A program made the position numbers and the translations under genes. Source: Symbiodinium natans (taxonomy: Eukaryota; Sar; Dinophyceae; Suessiales; Symbiodiniaceae). From it: 64,000 bases of DNA. Under the pieces are notes generated by a model that saw nothing but the letters and a program-made list of their open reading frames with translations, had not been told where the DNA came from and ran no database searches. Every line of letters starts with the position of its first letter. Position 1 is the first letter of the stretch. The DNA lies in assembly GCA_905221605.1 (NCBI GenBank), contig CAJNDS010001968.1, positions 471,501-535,500 on the forward strand. Direction: 5' to 3'. Of the stretch, positions 54,673 to 64,000 are shown in pieces.

Positions 54673-54711
54673 GACTTCGCGAAGCGCTGTCGGATCGCAG
54701 ATGACGTCCAG
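54673..54711 (+). other. Micro-exon-like segment, 13 codons, with GTGTCA donor
   Basis: After CGCGACAAG it reads DFAKRCRIADDVQ, then GTGTCA. C-array before, G-array after. Confidence 0.45.
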
Positions 54712-54774
54712 GTGTCATCTGAGTGGCTGGGCTAAGGACTTACTTGGGGGTGTAGGGTTTAGGGTTTAGGGTTT

Positions 54775-54901
54775 GGGGGGTTTCCCGAAAATAGGGGTAC
54801 CCTTTTTGGGGATCCTAGAATTAGGATTGTAGTATTTTGGGGTGTATTGGGGGAATACCCCTATGTTCGGAAATGGGTACCCCTATTTCGGGAAACCCCC
54901 C
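54775..54901. mobile_element. Fold-back element, family H, copy 2
   Basis: Left GGGGGGTTTCCCGAAAATAG then GGGTACCC. Right GGGTACCCCTATTTCGGGAA then ACCCCCC. Arms of about 27 bp are almost perfect inverted copies. Same arms as the copy at 51803. Confidence 0.7.
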
Positions 54902-55384
54902 ACTTGGCTGGGTTCAGGGTTAGAAGGTTCTGTTATGTACCTCATGTCACCTTTAAACATATCTGTCCCATTGCTTACTACTGGAACCTTTTGGTGGCAA
55001 GCATGAAACCCTAAACCTCAAACCCTGGTATAGGCTACTGATGCAAATAAGGATAGAACCATGGATACCCCACTTGTAGCCCTAAGCACCCATGAGTCAG
55101 GGAAAAGTGCGCGGTAACGATTACATGCGGGATCTTGGGAGACCCCGAAACCTTGCCAACAAGAAGATCCATCCCCTTGCATCTTGACTCTGCTTCTAGG
55201 ACCCCTTATTTCATTTCTGTTTTAGGGCAAAAAGGGTTCCCTTATACTATAGTCCCCTTAAAGCAAAAAGGGTACCCCGTTTTATTCCCAGGCTACTCTT
55301 GGGTCTAGGCTTTCCGCTTGTAAGAGGCCGAAAGCATGGGCTCCTAAATTTGGGTTAGGGTTTAGGGTGTTTAGAGTTCAGATT

Positions 55385-55461
55385 GTAGTCCTTCATAAGG
55401 GTTATGATAGGGGAACTATCATCACTATGCAGGACTGTTAGTCTAAGGGGGAGCATCCCAA
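55385..55461. mobile_element. Fold-back element, family I, degenerate copy
   Basis: The right part AGGACTGTTAGTCTAAGGGG then GAGCATCCCAA matches the right arm of the element at 61994. The left arm is only partly recognisable. Confidence 0.4.
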
Positions 55462-55829
55462 AGTTTAGGGATTTAGGGCCACATCTGACGAGGATGATGT
55501 CGACTTCACCTATACTGGGTGAGCCCTCGGCTCTCGCCGAGCTGCCTAGCTGACACTGGAGACGTTGCGCTCGTTTGGCGGTTCCTCGGTTTCAGGGTTT
55601 ACAGTTTAGGGATTTAGGGATTTAGGGGGTCTAGGGGTTTAGGGTTGCGGGCTTGGGGTTTATTCAGGGTTCGGGGCTCAGGTTTTGTTTGTCGGTTTGG
55701 GGTCTGTTTTTGGGTTTAGGGTTAGGACTCAGGGTTTAGGGCTTCGGGTTTGGGGTTCGTTACCTGTGGAGGGCTCGGGGCTCAGTTAATTTAATCGAGG
55801 CTTCGGGCTCATTTAGGGTGTAAGGTTTA

Positions 55830-55949
55830 CAGGGTGGGGCCCCCTAGTTATAAGTAGAGTTATAAGGGCCCTGAATTGGGTTATAAGGACCCTAAGTTAG
55901 GTTATAAGTCCCTTAACTACAGTTAGTATAGTAAGGGGGCCCCACCCTG
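55830..55949 (+). mobile_element. 120-bp MITE, family A, copy 2
   Basis: CAGGGTGGGGCCCCCTAGTT at the left and GGGGGCCCCACCCTG at the right are inverted, with TA outside each end. The inside repeats GGTTATAAG-type words. Copies at 56212 and 56588 have the same length to the base and differ at very few positions. Confidence 0.9.
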
Positions 55950-56054
55950 TAAGGTTTAGGGTTTACGGTTCAGGTTCCCGGCGACAACCGCGCACCCTAT
56001 GATCATTATTCCAAGGGACAACACTCATTGCATCACGGCCATAGGAGTTCCAGG

Positions 56055-56155
56055 GGACTCTAAGGGAAGCCCCAACCCTAAACAAAAGGAAACAAGGGCC
56101 TACTCCGGGTATATGGATTTTTAGGCTTCCGGAGTCAGCAAGTTTGCATCTGGAA
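56055..56155 (-). pseudogene. 3' tail of a second ankyrin gene copy
   Basis: Read on the minus strand: GCAAACTTGCTGACTCCGGA, AGCCTAAA, GTAGGCCCTTGTTTCCTTTT and GTTTAGGGTTGGGGCTTCCC. The ankyrin copy at 43225-43300 has GCAAGCTTGCTGGAAGCTGG, GCCTAAA, GTAGGCCCCTTTTTTCCTCT and ATTTAGGGTTGGGGTTCCCG in the same order. So this is the last codons plus 3' UTR of a related copy. It lies between two family A MITEs. Confidence 0.5.
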
Positions 56156-56211
56156 GCTCTGCCCCCTGAACAGCGCAACCATCGAGGAAATTGCTGGCAG
56201 TGTCAACTATA

Positions 56212-56331
56212 CAGGGTGGGGCCCCCTAGTTATAAGTAGAGTTATAAGGGCCCTAAATTGGGTTATAAGGACCCTAAGTTAGGTTATAAGTCCCTTAACT
56301 ACAGTTAGTATAGTAAGGGGGCCCCACCCTG
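56212..56331 (+). mobile_element. 120-bp MITE, family A, copy 3
   Basis: Same 120-bp unit as the copy at 55830, with TA at both flanks. Confidence 0.9.
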
Positions 56332-56587
56332 TAGGTGGATTGATAAGATTCTCACGCGCCGGTAAATCACCAGCTCCACCATTGAAGCCGTGATTAGGGT
56401 CAAAGGTTTAGGGCTTAGCGTTTTGGGTTGTGCCAGGGCCCCCCGTTCGAGCCCCGGCATTTTTAAAGTGCCATAGTAAGTCCCAGGTTACTCCTGGATC
56501 GCCCTAAACCCTAATCCCTAAACCCTAACCCCGAAACCCATATACGCGGTGTATAACTCTTGAGTACGCTTTCTTATAGAGTTTATA

Positions 56588-56707
56588 CAGGGTGGGGCCC
56601 CCTAGTTATAAGTAGAGTTATAAGGGCCCTAAGTTGGGTTATAAGGACCCTAAGTTAGGTTATAAGTCCCTTAACTACAGTTAGTATAGTAAGGGGGCCC
56701 CACCCTG
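56588..56707 (+). mobile_element. 120-bp MITE, family A, copy 4
   Basis: Same 120-bp unit, TA at both flanks. The sequences between copies 2, 3 and 4 are unrelated, so these are separate insertions and not a tandem duplication. Confidence 0.9.
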
Positions 56708-57565
56708 TACACGTTGTAGAGAAGGTGCCGTACCTAGTCAGCCCTGACATGACTATGTCTTCCGTTTCGAGTCCCGCGGGGATTAGTCGTGGATGCGTTG
56801 ACCCTGGAGGGTGTTTTTTTTTCTAAACGTCCCAGAAACACGCCATAACATGAACTATGGGGGTGTTGAGCCCTATAACCCCAAAACCGAAAAACCCGAA
56901 ACCCTGTAAGAATGAGAGAACTCTGAGAGATAACAGCCTGGATGTCAAGCCCAGGGTTTAGGGTTTAGGGTTTGGGGCTAATTTTTCGGTTTGGTGACTT
57001 TTGGGGACACGTGTCTGGGGTGTAGGGGGTGTAGAGAGACCTCAGAGCCCTCACAACCTCCTCTGTTTAGAGGTTGGGTTTAGGGTTTAGGGTATAGGGT
57101 CTAGGGGTTGAGGGCTTGGGGTTTGGGGTTTGTGGTTTTGTGGTCTAGGGTTTAGGGTTTAGTTCAGGGGGCAAGTGAGGGAGGGACGGGGGAAGCTCGC
57201 ACTCAGGTCCCTGTTGCGATATGCGCCTTGGCTTAAAGCATAACGACTCCCCCCCCCCAACAGTCTTACCTAACCCCCCCCTCCCCCAAACATCCCCCTA
57301 AAAAACCCAAAAACCCCAGACCCTAGACCCGAAAGCTCCAACCCCCGACTCCCGACTGAGGTTTGTAAGCACCTTACTTGAGGCTAAACGTAAGCTTAAA
57401 CCAAGACCTTTTCCCAGCTCCTCACTATCACAAACTCTCAGTTTTTTTGGAGTTTAGGCAAGAGGGTTCATGACTTAGGGTTAAGGGTTTAGGGTTCAAT
57501 TTTGGGGTCTAGGCTTTAAGGTTTCTAGGCTTTAAGGTTTCGGGTCCCTTTTGGGTGTTCATCAG

Positions 57566-57630
57566 GTCCGCTGCGGACGCTACATCGACCGCTCGGGCGT
57601 CAATGCCGAGAGTGAGGACTTGAGGGCTAA
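57566..57630 (+). other. Exon-like segment
   Basis: After TGTTCATCAG it reads VRCGRYIDRSGVNAESEDLR and AKH. G-rich repeats on both sides. Confidence 0.4.
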
Positions 57631-57878
57631 GCATGCCCCCCCCCCCCCCCCTACGAGGGGGGTTTAGGGTTTAGGGTTTAGGGTTTAGGGTTTTAGGGTT
57701 TTAGGGTTTAGGGTTTAGGGTTTTAGGGTACGCATTACTTAGTAGCTGAATGAGTACACTTTACACTGTTGGCGTACTTTACTCCCTATAGACGGAAAGT
57801 GTACACTTGTTTTGGGGCATAAGAACTCAGCAACTGAGATTAAGTGAGATGAAGTGGAACTCTCACTTTGTAATCATT

Positions 57879-58012
57879 ACCCACTATCTGCTAAAAATGC
57901 CCCCCCCCCAAAAAAAAAAATATATATATATATATACATATATATATAACAAATAAGGTAATAATCCGTATATTGCCTTTGTAGGGTTCTTTAGCACCTA
58001 GTAGTAGCCAGC
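57879..58012. mobile_element. Fold-back element, family B, copy 4
   Basis: Left ACCCACTATCTGCTAAAAAT then a C-run, A-run and (TA)n. Right GTAGGGTTCTTTAGCACCTA then GTAGTAGCC. The arms match the family B copies at 6371, 8173 and 39304. Confidence 0.5.
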
Positions 58013-58399
58013 CTGCAAGAATGTACTGTGGATTTCTGAAGGCACCCGGCAAATGTAAGCTAGAGTAGCAAGCAGTAACAAGTGGTTTTGGGCTGTCAAG
58101 CCTTATACTGCCGTCATGCCTTTCGAAGCCTTTTGGCCCCAAGGACCCAAAGAGCCCAATACCCCTCAACTCAGGAACTGGGACCCAGCGTAGGCCCTTC
58201 TTCCCTTTGTTTGGGGTCCAGCCCCATATGAGCCCTGGCTGCGGTGTGAACCGGCCAAAACCCTCAAACCCAAAACCCCAACCCCAACCCAATAAACCCG
58301 GCAAACCAAACCCTTCCCTTTCCCCAGGACCCGGTGGCGCCACATGAGCCAGGTGAAGGGCACAGCTACCGAGCCCTGCCAGGAATGAGACTCTGGGGG

Positions 58400-58560
58400 G
58401 TTTAGGGGGTTTAGGGTTTGGGTTTTTAGGGTTCAGGTTAGGGTTTTAGGTTTAGGTTAGGGTTTTAGGGTTTAGGGTTTAGGGTTTAGGTTTAGGGGTT
58501 TAGGGTTAGGGTTTAGGGTTAGGGTTTTAGGGTTTAGGGTTTAGGGTTTAGGGCTCTGTG
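58400..58560 (+). repeat. Mixed TTTAGGG/TTAGGG/TTTTAGGG array
   Basis: Units of 6, 7 and 8 bp are mixed (TTAGGG, TTTAGGG, TTTTAGGG). Confidence 0.85.
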
Positions 58561-59190
58561 GGCAAATCGCCCGAACCGAATGGTTCCCAAGGGAGCCTTT
58601 AGGGTTTAGGATGAAGGGTTGTAGGGTTTGGGGGTCCATAGGGCCTAGGGCGGATGAGGGTGAAGGTTGCAGAGGTACAGGGCTTCGGAGCTTCGAACTT
58701 CCCGAAACCCTAAACGTAAACCGTAAACCGTAAACCCCAAACTCCAAAACCTAAACCCTAAACCCTAAACCCTAAGCCCTAAGCCCTAAACCCGAAACCC
58801 TCCTCTCCCTGAACCATGCACCCTAATCAACCCTTGTGGGCGATCGTTGGCGGGTGCATGAGCTCAAATGCTGAGGATCCTTGGTGGAGCAGGCGCGCTG
58901 AGGGTTTGGGGACCCGAGAAGCCCTGTAGAGATTTACCATCCCTGGGGATGAACCCTGAGTGGGTTTAGGGTTTAGGATTTAGGGTCTAGTTTAGGGTTT
59001 AGGGTTTAGGATTTAGGGTTTAGGGTTTAGTTTACAAAGATCTACCCTGAAAGCCCTGGAAGCAGCCCCCATGTCCGGTAGTTGAAGTCGAGCGCTTTCT
59101 AAAGGGAGCCCTATGCATGTCTCATCCATTTGCAGGTTAGGGTTTAGGGTTTACAGTTACGTAAGAAGCCCCCAACCGGCAGGCGCGCAG

Positions 59191-59244
59191 TCGCATCTGA
59201 GCGCGGACGGCCTGTTTCTCATGTACAAAGCTGGTGGGAAGGGG
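59191..59244 (+). other. Exon-like segment, 18 codons, with GTGAAG donor
   Basis: After GCAGGCGCGCAG it reads SHLSADGLFLMYKAGGKG, then GTGAAG. Very protein-like. Confidence 0.5.
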
Positions 59245-59560
59245 GTGAAGCAGACGCCCACAACCCTGAAAACCTCAACCCCCAAATCCTAAACCCTAAA
59301 CCCCAAACCCTAAACCTAAACCCAACAAAACCTCACCCTAAGTTGCTCAAAACCGTAGACCCTTACAAAGGGGGAGTATCGTCTCTGTCCGATCGTCTCC
59401 TCCCAGACACACGGGCGCACGAGCCGAGTCGCAAACAGGAGGGCTCAAGTGCTTACAGGGCTTTGTCATGATTAGGGGTTAGAATTTAGGGTTCAGGGTG
59501 TTGCGTGTTGGGTTTTGGGTTAGGGTTTAAGGTTTAGGACTTGGGATGGCTTGCTTAGAG

Positions 59561-59668
59561 GTTCATGGGTACTTGGAAAGTAGGTTTTGGCGCAAGGTGG
59601 CTCTAGTTGATGCATGCGAGGGCCTTTTTCAGGGTACTGCTAGCCCTGCTCTGAAGTACCCACGAACC
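59561..59668. mobile_element. Fold-back element, 108 bp
   Basis: Left GGTTCATGGGTACTTGGAAA; right inverted GGTTCGTGGGTACTTCAGAG. No coding capacity. Confidence 0.55.
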
Positions 59669-59929
59669 ATGGGATGCTATGGGATGTGCGGAAACTCTGC
59701 CGCAAGAGTTACGGTTTACCACTTTGTAGTGGGGGTTCAGGGTTCCCCAAGCACTGAGACCTTACAACTTAACCCCTAAAGTACCCCGTATGACCGTAAA
59801 TATTTCCTACCTGCACGACATCCGAAGCAACTACGAAGCCCTAAGCCCTGCTCTTGGGGACGCAAGGAACCCTCAAAATTGAGGTCAGATACCCTATGGT
59901 ACCATATCTCCTACTAAGGTGCATGAACC

Positions 59930-60180
59930 CTAAACCCCAAACCCCCAACCCCCCAAACCCAAACCCCAAACCCCCCAAACCCCCCAACCCCCAAACCCCC
60001 CAACCCCCCAAACCCCCAAACCCCCCAAACCCCCCAAACCCCCCCAAACCCCCCCCCCCCAAACCCCCCAAACCCCCCCCCCCAAACCCCCCAAACCCCC
60101 CCAAACCCCCCAAACCCCCCAAACCCCCCAAACCCTAAACCGTAAACCCTAAACCCTAAACCCTAAACCCTGGCCCTAAA
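59930..60180 (-). repeat. CCCCCCAAA array passing into CCCTAAA
   Basis: About 20 units of C(5-10)AAA, then CCCTAAA units. Length variation lies in the C-run. Confidence 0.95.
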
Positions 60181-60225
60181 CCCTAAACCCTAAACTTTAC
60201 CCTAAACCGAGGCCGCATTCCTCAG

Positions 60226-60251
60226 GTGCCCGAGAAGGGCCAGACACTCAG
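60226..60251 (+). other. Micro-exon-like segment
   Basis: After GCATTCCTCAG it reads VPEKGQTL, then GTTCGG. C-array before, G-array after. It is too short to be convincing on its own. Confidence 0.3.
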
Positions 60252-60992
60252 GTTCGGTTTGGGGTTTAGGGTTTTGGGTTTTGGGTTTAGGGTTAGGTTT
60301 TATGGTTTAGGGTTAGGGTTTAGGGTTAGATTCCAGACCTCCGGCAGGCTTGCTTCCAGGTTCACGGGGTACTGTTAGGGTTTAGGGGTAAGGGACTTTC
60401 ACTTGTTTGGCTCCTTCCTTTTTTAATCCTGCACACGTTCGCCCTTCTCCCCAAAATCATTTGGCAAGTAAAGGGCCCTTAACCCTCCTCGAGCCCAAGC
60501 CCCCAGCTCTCAAGCCCTGAATTCATAAGCCTTGCATCCTGAACCTGTTAGGGCTTAGGGTTTAGGGTTTAGGGTTTAGGGTTTACAGTATGGTTTAGGG
60601 TGTAGGGTTTAGGGTTAGGGTTTGGGGGGTCAGTCTCAGGGCTGAGGATTCAGAATGTTCATGGTGTCTTGACGGGTTGGAGGTGGGGGGGTGGGCTAGG
60701 GTTGAGAGGTTTTAGGGTTTATAGTGTTTAGAGCTAGGCCAGAAACCCTAAACCTACCGCAGGGTGTATCTTCCTTTTTAACTCCTTCCCTGGCGAGCGT
60801 TGACCTTCCTAAATCCCAGCCTCATATCTCCTTACCTCAGAGAGGTCCCCAAACCCCAAGAAGGGTTCATGGGCCGAATGGCTTGAAGAGGGATTTCTGA
60901 AGGTGTAGGGGGGACATCACAGCTTTTGTGCCGCGACCAGAGGCACTGGAGACGCGCTTCTTCCCAGGTTCCCGGAAGAGCCCTCAGCCCTA

Positions 60993-61183
60993 CAGGGTGG
61001 GGCCCCCTTACTATACTAACTGTATAGTTAAGGGACTTATAACCTAACTTAGGATCCTTATAACCCAATTTAGGGCCCTTATAACTCTACTTATAACTCT
61101 ACTTATAACTCTACTTATAACTCTACTTATAACCCAATTTAGGGCCCTTACAACTCTACTTATAACTAGGGGGCCCCACCCTG
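60993..61183 (-). mobile_element. 191-bp MITE, family A, copy 5, expanded
   Basis: Family A in reverse orientation, TA at both flanks. The inner word ACTTATAACTCT is repeated in tandem (61080-61130) and part of the body is duplicated, so this copy is 71 bp longer than the others. Confidence 0.85.
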
Positions 61184-61582
61184 TAACCCGAAACCGAACC
61201 CTAGAGCCTCCAAACTCCCTTCAAGCCTAGCTGACCCCATATATGACCTACAACTGCACACACTTGGGGATCCTAAACCCTAAACCCTAAACCCTAAACC
61301 CCAAACCCTAAACCCTAAACCCTAAACCCTAAACCCTCAACTAGGCGCCTTGTTGGCAACTTGTTGGGGGGGGGAACCTCCCCATACCGTCACCTGTCAT
61401 GGAGGAGCTTGAAGCCCCAACACCTTAGACCCTCAAGCCCTGAAAGCCCCAAGAAGAGGGTTTAGGGTTTAGGGTTTAGGGTTTAGGGTTTAGGGTTTGG
61501 GGTATACCCCACACTTGGCAGCATGTGAGACCTCGCAGCCGAAAAACCGAGGTCTCAAGAGCCCCAGCCTTATCCCGGGGCT

Positions 61583-61870
61583 CTGGGGTTTTTGGGGGTT
61601 TTAGGTTTTGGGGGCTTTTGGGTTTTTGGGGGTTTTAGGTTTGGGGGCTTTTGGATTTTTGGGGGTTTTAGGTTTTGGGGGCTTTTGGGTTTTTGGGGGT
61701 TTTAGGTTTTGGGGGCTTTTGGGTGTTTGGGGGGTTTAGGTTTTGGGGGCTTTTGGGTTTTTGGGGGTTTTAGGTTTTGGGGGCTTTTGGGTTTTTGGGG
61801 GGTTTAGGTTTTGGGGGCTTTTGGGTTTTTTGGGGGTTTAAGGTTTAGGGGCTGTAGGTTTAGGGGCGTT
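61583..61870 (+). repeat. 34-bp G/T-rich minisatellite
   Basis: About eight units built on TTTTGGGGGCTTTTGGGTTT and TTGGGGGTTTTAGG, with small length changes. Confidence 0.9.
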
Positions 61871-61993
61871 TGGGTTTTTTGGGGGGTTAAGGTTTAGGGG
61901 TCAGTGTAGGGTTTAGGACTTCGGGTTTGGGGTTTAGATTTAGCGTTTAGGTGTTTAGGCGTTTAGGTGCCGAGAACTTCCTAAACCGTAAAC

Positions 61994-62093
61994 TTGGGAT
62001 GTTCCCCCTTATACTAGCAGTCCTGAATAGGGATTATTGCACCCCCGATTATCGTCCCTATTAGGGACTGTTAGTAAGGGGGAAACATCCCAA
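61994..62093. mobile_element. Fold-back element, family I, 100 bp
   Basis: Left TTGGGATGTTCCCCCTTATA, right inverted TTGGGATGTTTCCCCCTTAC. Inner arms TAGCAGTCCTGAATAGGGA and TCCCTATTAGGGACTGTTAG extend the palindrome almost to the centre. Confidence 0.7.
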
Positions 62094-62761
62094 CCTTAAA
62101 CCAAAAACCTAAACCCTAAGCCGATATCCCCGCCGGCAAGAACGCCGCTGGTTTAGGGTTTGTGTGTAGGGACACAGTATGGCCGTCCAAGCCGGATCCC
62201 AACATGTAACGGGCTCATGCGCCCCAAACAGCCAACCCCAAACAAAAACTTAAACCCCTTAAGCCCCCAGAGCCCTATGTATACCCCAAAAGCCCGAAAG
62301 ACCCTATAAACCCAAAAACACAACAAGCCCTAAAAGCCCTAAAACCACCGCCCTAGAAGGCCTGAAAGCCCTAAAGCCCCAGCAAACCCTAAATCCCTAC
62401 AAACCGCAAAGCCCTAACAAAGCAAATGAAGCCTCGACTCAAAATGGTGCGCTCCCAAAAGCAAAACTGTGTACCGAGACTACTACCTTATGACTACCCC
62501 AAAAAAAGTCCTTCATTATGATGAGGGCAATATGGGGATTTTTGTTCTCAATTTTGGGTGTATGTTTGAGCAAAGAGTAGATGCTCGAACATGAAATCGG
62601 GTAAGAAGAGCATGCAAAGGAGAGCCATGCCCAGCGTGCTTATCCACTTCACTGACACCCCAAGAGAACAACATTTCCGCTCCCTAAAACCTAAACCCTA
62701 AACCCCAAACCCCAAACCCTAAACCCGAAACCCCACCGGTCTCAGAGCTAACAGTGTTCAG

Positions 62762-62819
62762 GTTGACACAGAACTCAATGGCTTGCTGACGAGAGGCAGC
62801 CTGACACAGCTACCTCGCA
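62762..62819 (+). other. Exon-like segment with GTGTGAG donor
   Basis: After CAGTGTTCAG it reads VDTELNGLLTRGSLTQLPR, then GTGTGAG and a TTTAGGG array. C-array before. Confidence 0.5.
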
Positions 62820-62922
62820 GTGTGAGGGTTTAGGGTTTAGGGTTTAGGGTTTAGGGTTTAGGGTTTAGGGTTTAGGGTTTAGGGTTTAGGATTTACGATT
62901 TAGGGTTTGTATGGGTCAAAAC

Positions 62923-63066
62923 ATGAGCCTTGCCTGTGTGGAGCGATGGCTGGAAAAGCCCTGCAATGACCCCAGCGACATTGCAGAGGGGTCTCAGCGA
63001 GCCCATCAAGGAGCTACTGCTCCTGACAGCTCGACCTGTGAAGACTTGCCTCCAGCCAGGCTTTGA
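62923..63066 (+). other. Exon-like segment, longest with ATG and stop
   Basis: MSLACVERWLEKPCNDPSDI continues for 47 codons to TGA. It could be part of a small gene or an exon read past its donor. Confidence 0.35.
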
Positions 63067-63071
63067 GCAAG

Positions 63072-63161
63072 CCTTCTCCTTGGATTGCCAGCATCACGGA
63101 CGATCATAGACTCCAGCGACACAGAGGCCACAACGCTAAACGCAGCGATCTGCAGGACAAG
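63072..63161 (+). other. Exon-like segment, 30 codons
   Basis: After TTTGAGCAAG it reads PSPWIASITDDHRLQRHRGH and continues NAKRSDLQDK, then GTTCTT. It lies 5 bp after the previous segment in another frame, so at most one of the two is used as read. Confidence 0.35.
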
Positions 63162-63476
63162 GTTCTTGTGACGTTCAAGCTGGGAGAGAAGCCCCAATCC
63201 CTAAACCCTGAACCCTATTCAGCCCGTCAAGCCCGAGACCCTAAAGCGCTCACAGAGAAGTTTTGGGGTTTCGGGTTTAGGGTGGTACTTACAAGTTACG
63301 GAATTGCAAGTATAGGAGAAGCGCATTTAAGGGTACCTTATCGCCCTGTCTTTCTAAAAGTGCCCAAGAGCCTCCCTCAACCCTAAACCCCTAAACCCCT
63401 GAACCCCTACACCCCTAAACCCCTAAACCCCTAAACCCCTAAACCCCTAAACCCTAAACCATAAACGCTACACTCC

Positions 63477-63566
63477 GAGCTTGATCAAGGGAAGAAGAAA
63501 AAGAAGCGACGCGGGAGCCACAATTCCAGCTCCATGACTTCTCGCCGGGTCGCCTGGTGCTCCGGG
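63477..63566 (+). other. Exon-like segment, lysine-rich
   Basis: ELDQGKKKKKRRGSHNSSSM continues TSRRVAWCSG, then GTCTAGGG. A CCCCTAAA array lies before it and degenerate TTTAGGG after. The basic run could be a nuclear localisation signal if coding. Confidence 0.45.
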
Positions 63567-64000
63567 GTCTAGGGTCCAGGGCATGGGGGGTTCAGGGTTT
63601 GGGGTTTAGGGTCTAGGTCCATGGTGATTGGGATATCCAGGGATTAAGCCTTAAGAAGGATTAAGACGTACAGCCATAAACCCGAGCTTAGGGTTTAAGG
63701 TCCGGCTTGGGATTCTGAATTCAAGGATGGAAGGTTGAAGGGTCTACGGGTTTACCAAGACTGATATTGACAATCTTGTTCTTTCTTCGGGTGGTTGTAT
63801 AGGTTCAAAAAAATATTGCCCTAAGCCCTAAACCATAAACCCCAAAGTTGAACCTGTTGTTGGGTGCTCTACCCCTCTTTCCTCAAGGTCCCAAGCTCGA
63901 CCTCCTACCCCTAGAAAACTCCCGCAGCACGACACGCCCACAATTTAAGCTTTAAAGATTGGGCCCGGCCATGGTTTACGGTTTTAGGTTTTGGGGTTTA

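Larger units (their letters stand above)
43250..64000. repeat. Telomere-like mosaic (right part)
   Basis: TTTAGGG arrays near 44229-44350, 44665-44690, 46205-46285, 47915-48050, 48660-48725, 48810-48895, 49185-49225, 57660-57730, 58400-58560, 61455-61500 and 62815-62900. CCCTAAA arrays near 44940-45000, 45560-45660, 46465-46590, 47560-47645, 47690-47810, 48540-48585, 49440-49570, 52485-52580, 52698-52765, 54585-54630, 61270-61335 and 63380-63460. Unique stretches without a recognised gene: 43300-44220, 49580-50160, 54360-54540, 55000-55330 and 56710-56870. No long host gene is seen. Confidence 0.8.

Noticed and set aside
55830-56707. A tandem duplication with a period of about 380 bp
   Set aside because: Only the 120-bp MITEs repeat; the sequences between them are unrelated and differ in length.
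59841-60138. Glycine-rich (GGLGG) or proline-rich (PPKPP) protein
   Set aside because: Both frames come from the CCCCCCAAA array; there is no start context or unique sequence.

Overview
The window looks like nuclear DNA of a dinoflagellate-type alveolate; I do not call a genus. The grounds are plant-type telomere-like repeats (TTTAGGG/CCCTAAA) scattered in dozens of short arrays, an ankyrin gene copy with a ubiquitin-like N-terminus, a large copia-type LTR element with extra enzyme-like domains, and LTRs that carry both halves of the dinoflagellate spliced-leader sequence. No rRNA, tRNA, CRISPR or bacterial-style operon was recognised.

Layout. 1-9.8 kb, 19.0-20.4 kb, 35.0-42.1 kb and 43.3-64 kb are a mosaic of telomere-like arrays in both orientations, fold-back (MITE-like) elements, microsatellites and homopolymer tracts. 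GC-rich, exon-like pieces of 26-170 bp lie between the arrays. On the + strand many of these pieces follow AG and end at GT, and most are preceded by CCCTAAA-type and followed by TTTAGGG-type repeats. The simplest reading is one or more intron-rich + strand host genes whose introns begin with the G-rich and end with the C-rich telomere-like strand, so that each intron could fold back on itself. This is inference, but the pattern recurs across the window.

9.8-18.9 kb is a block without telomere-like repeats, bounded by a pair of inverted repeats. Inside it sits a LINE of about 6.8 kb with two open reading frames (ORF1 with a coiled coil; ORF2 with endonuclease, reverse transcriptase and RNase H), flanked by an 11-bp direct repeat.

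20,435-34,960 is a 14.5-kb Ty1/copia-like LTR element with identical 116-bp LTRs and a 5-bp target duplication, hence young. Besides Gag, protease, integrase, reverse transcriptase and RNase H it carries regions resembling a 2OG-Fe(II) oxygenase, a cytosine-C5-methyltransferase-like domain, an SGNH/GDSL hydrolase, and a Tpt1/KptA RNA 2'-phosphotransferase. The Tpt1-like part is the most unexpected cargo in the window.

42.1-43.3 kb holds an intronless, broken ankyrin-repeat gene copy. The tail of a related copy lies on the minus strand near 56.1 kb. At least ten kinds of fold-back element are visible. One 120-bp TA-flanked family has five copies, three of them within 900 bp, and another has C-run/A-run arms.
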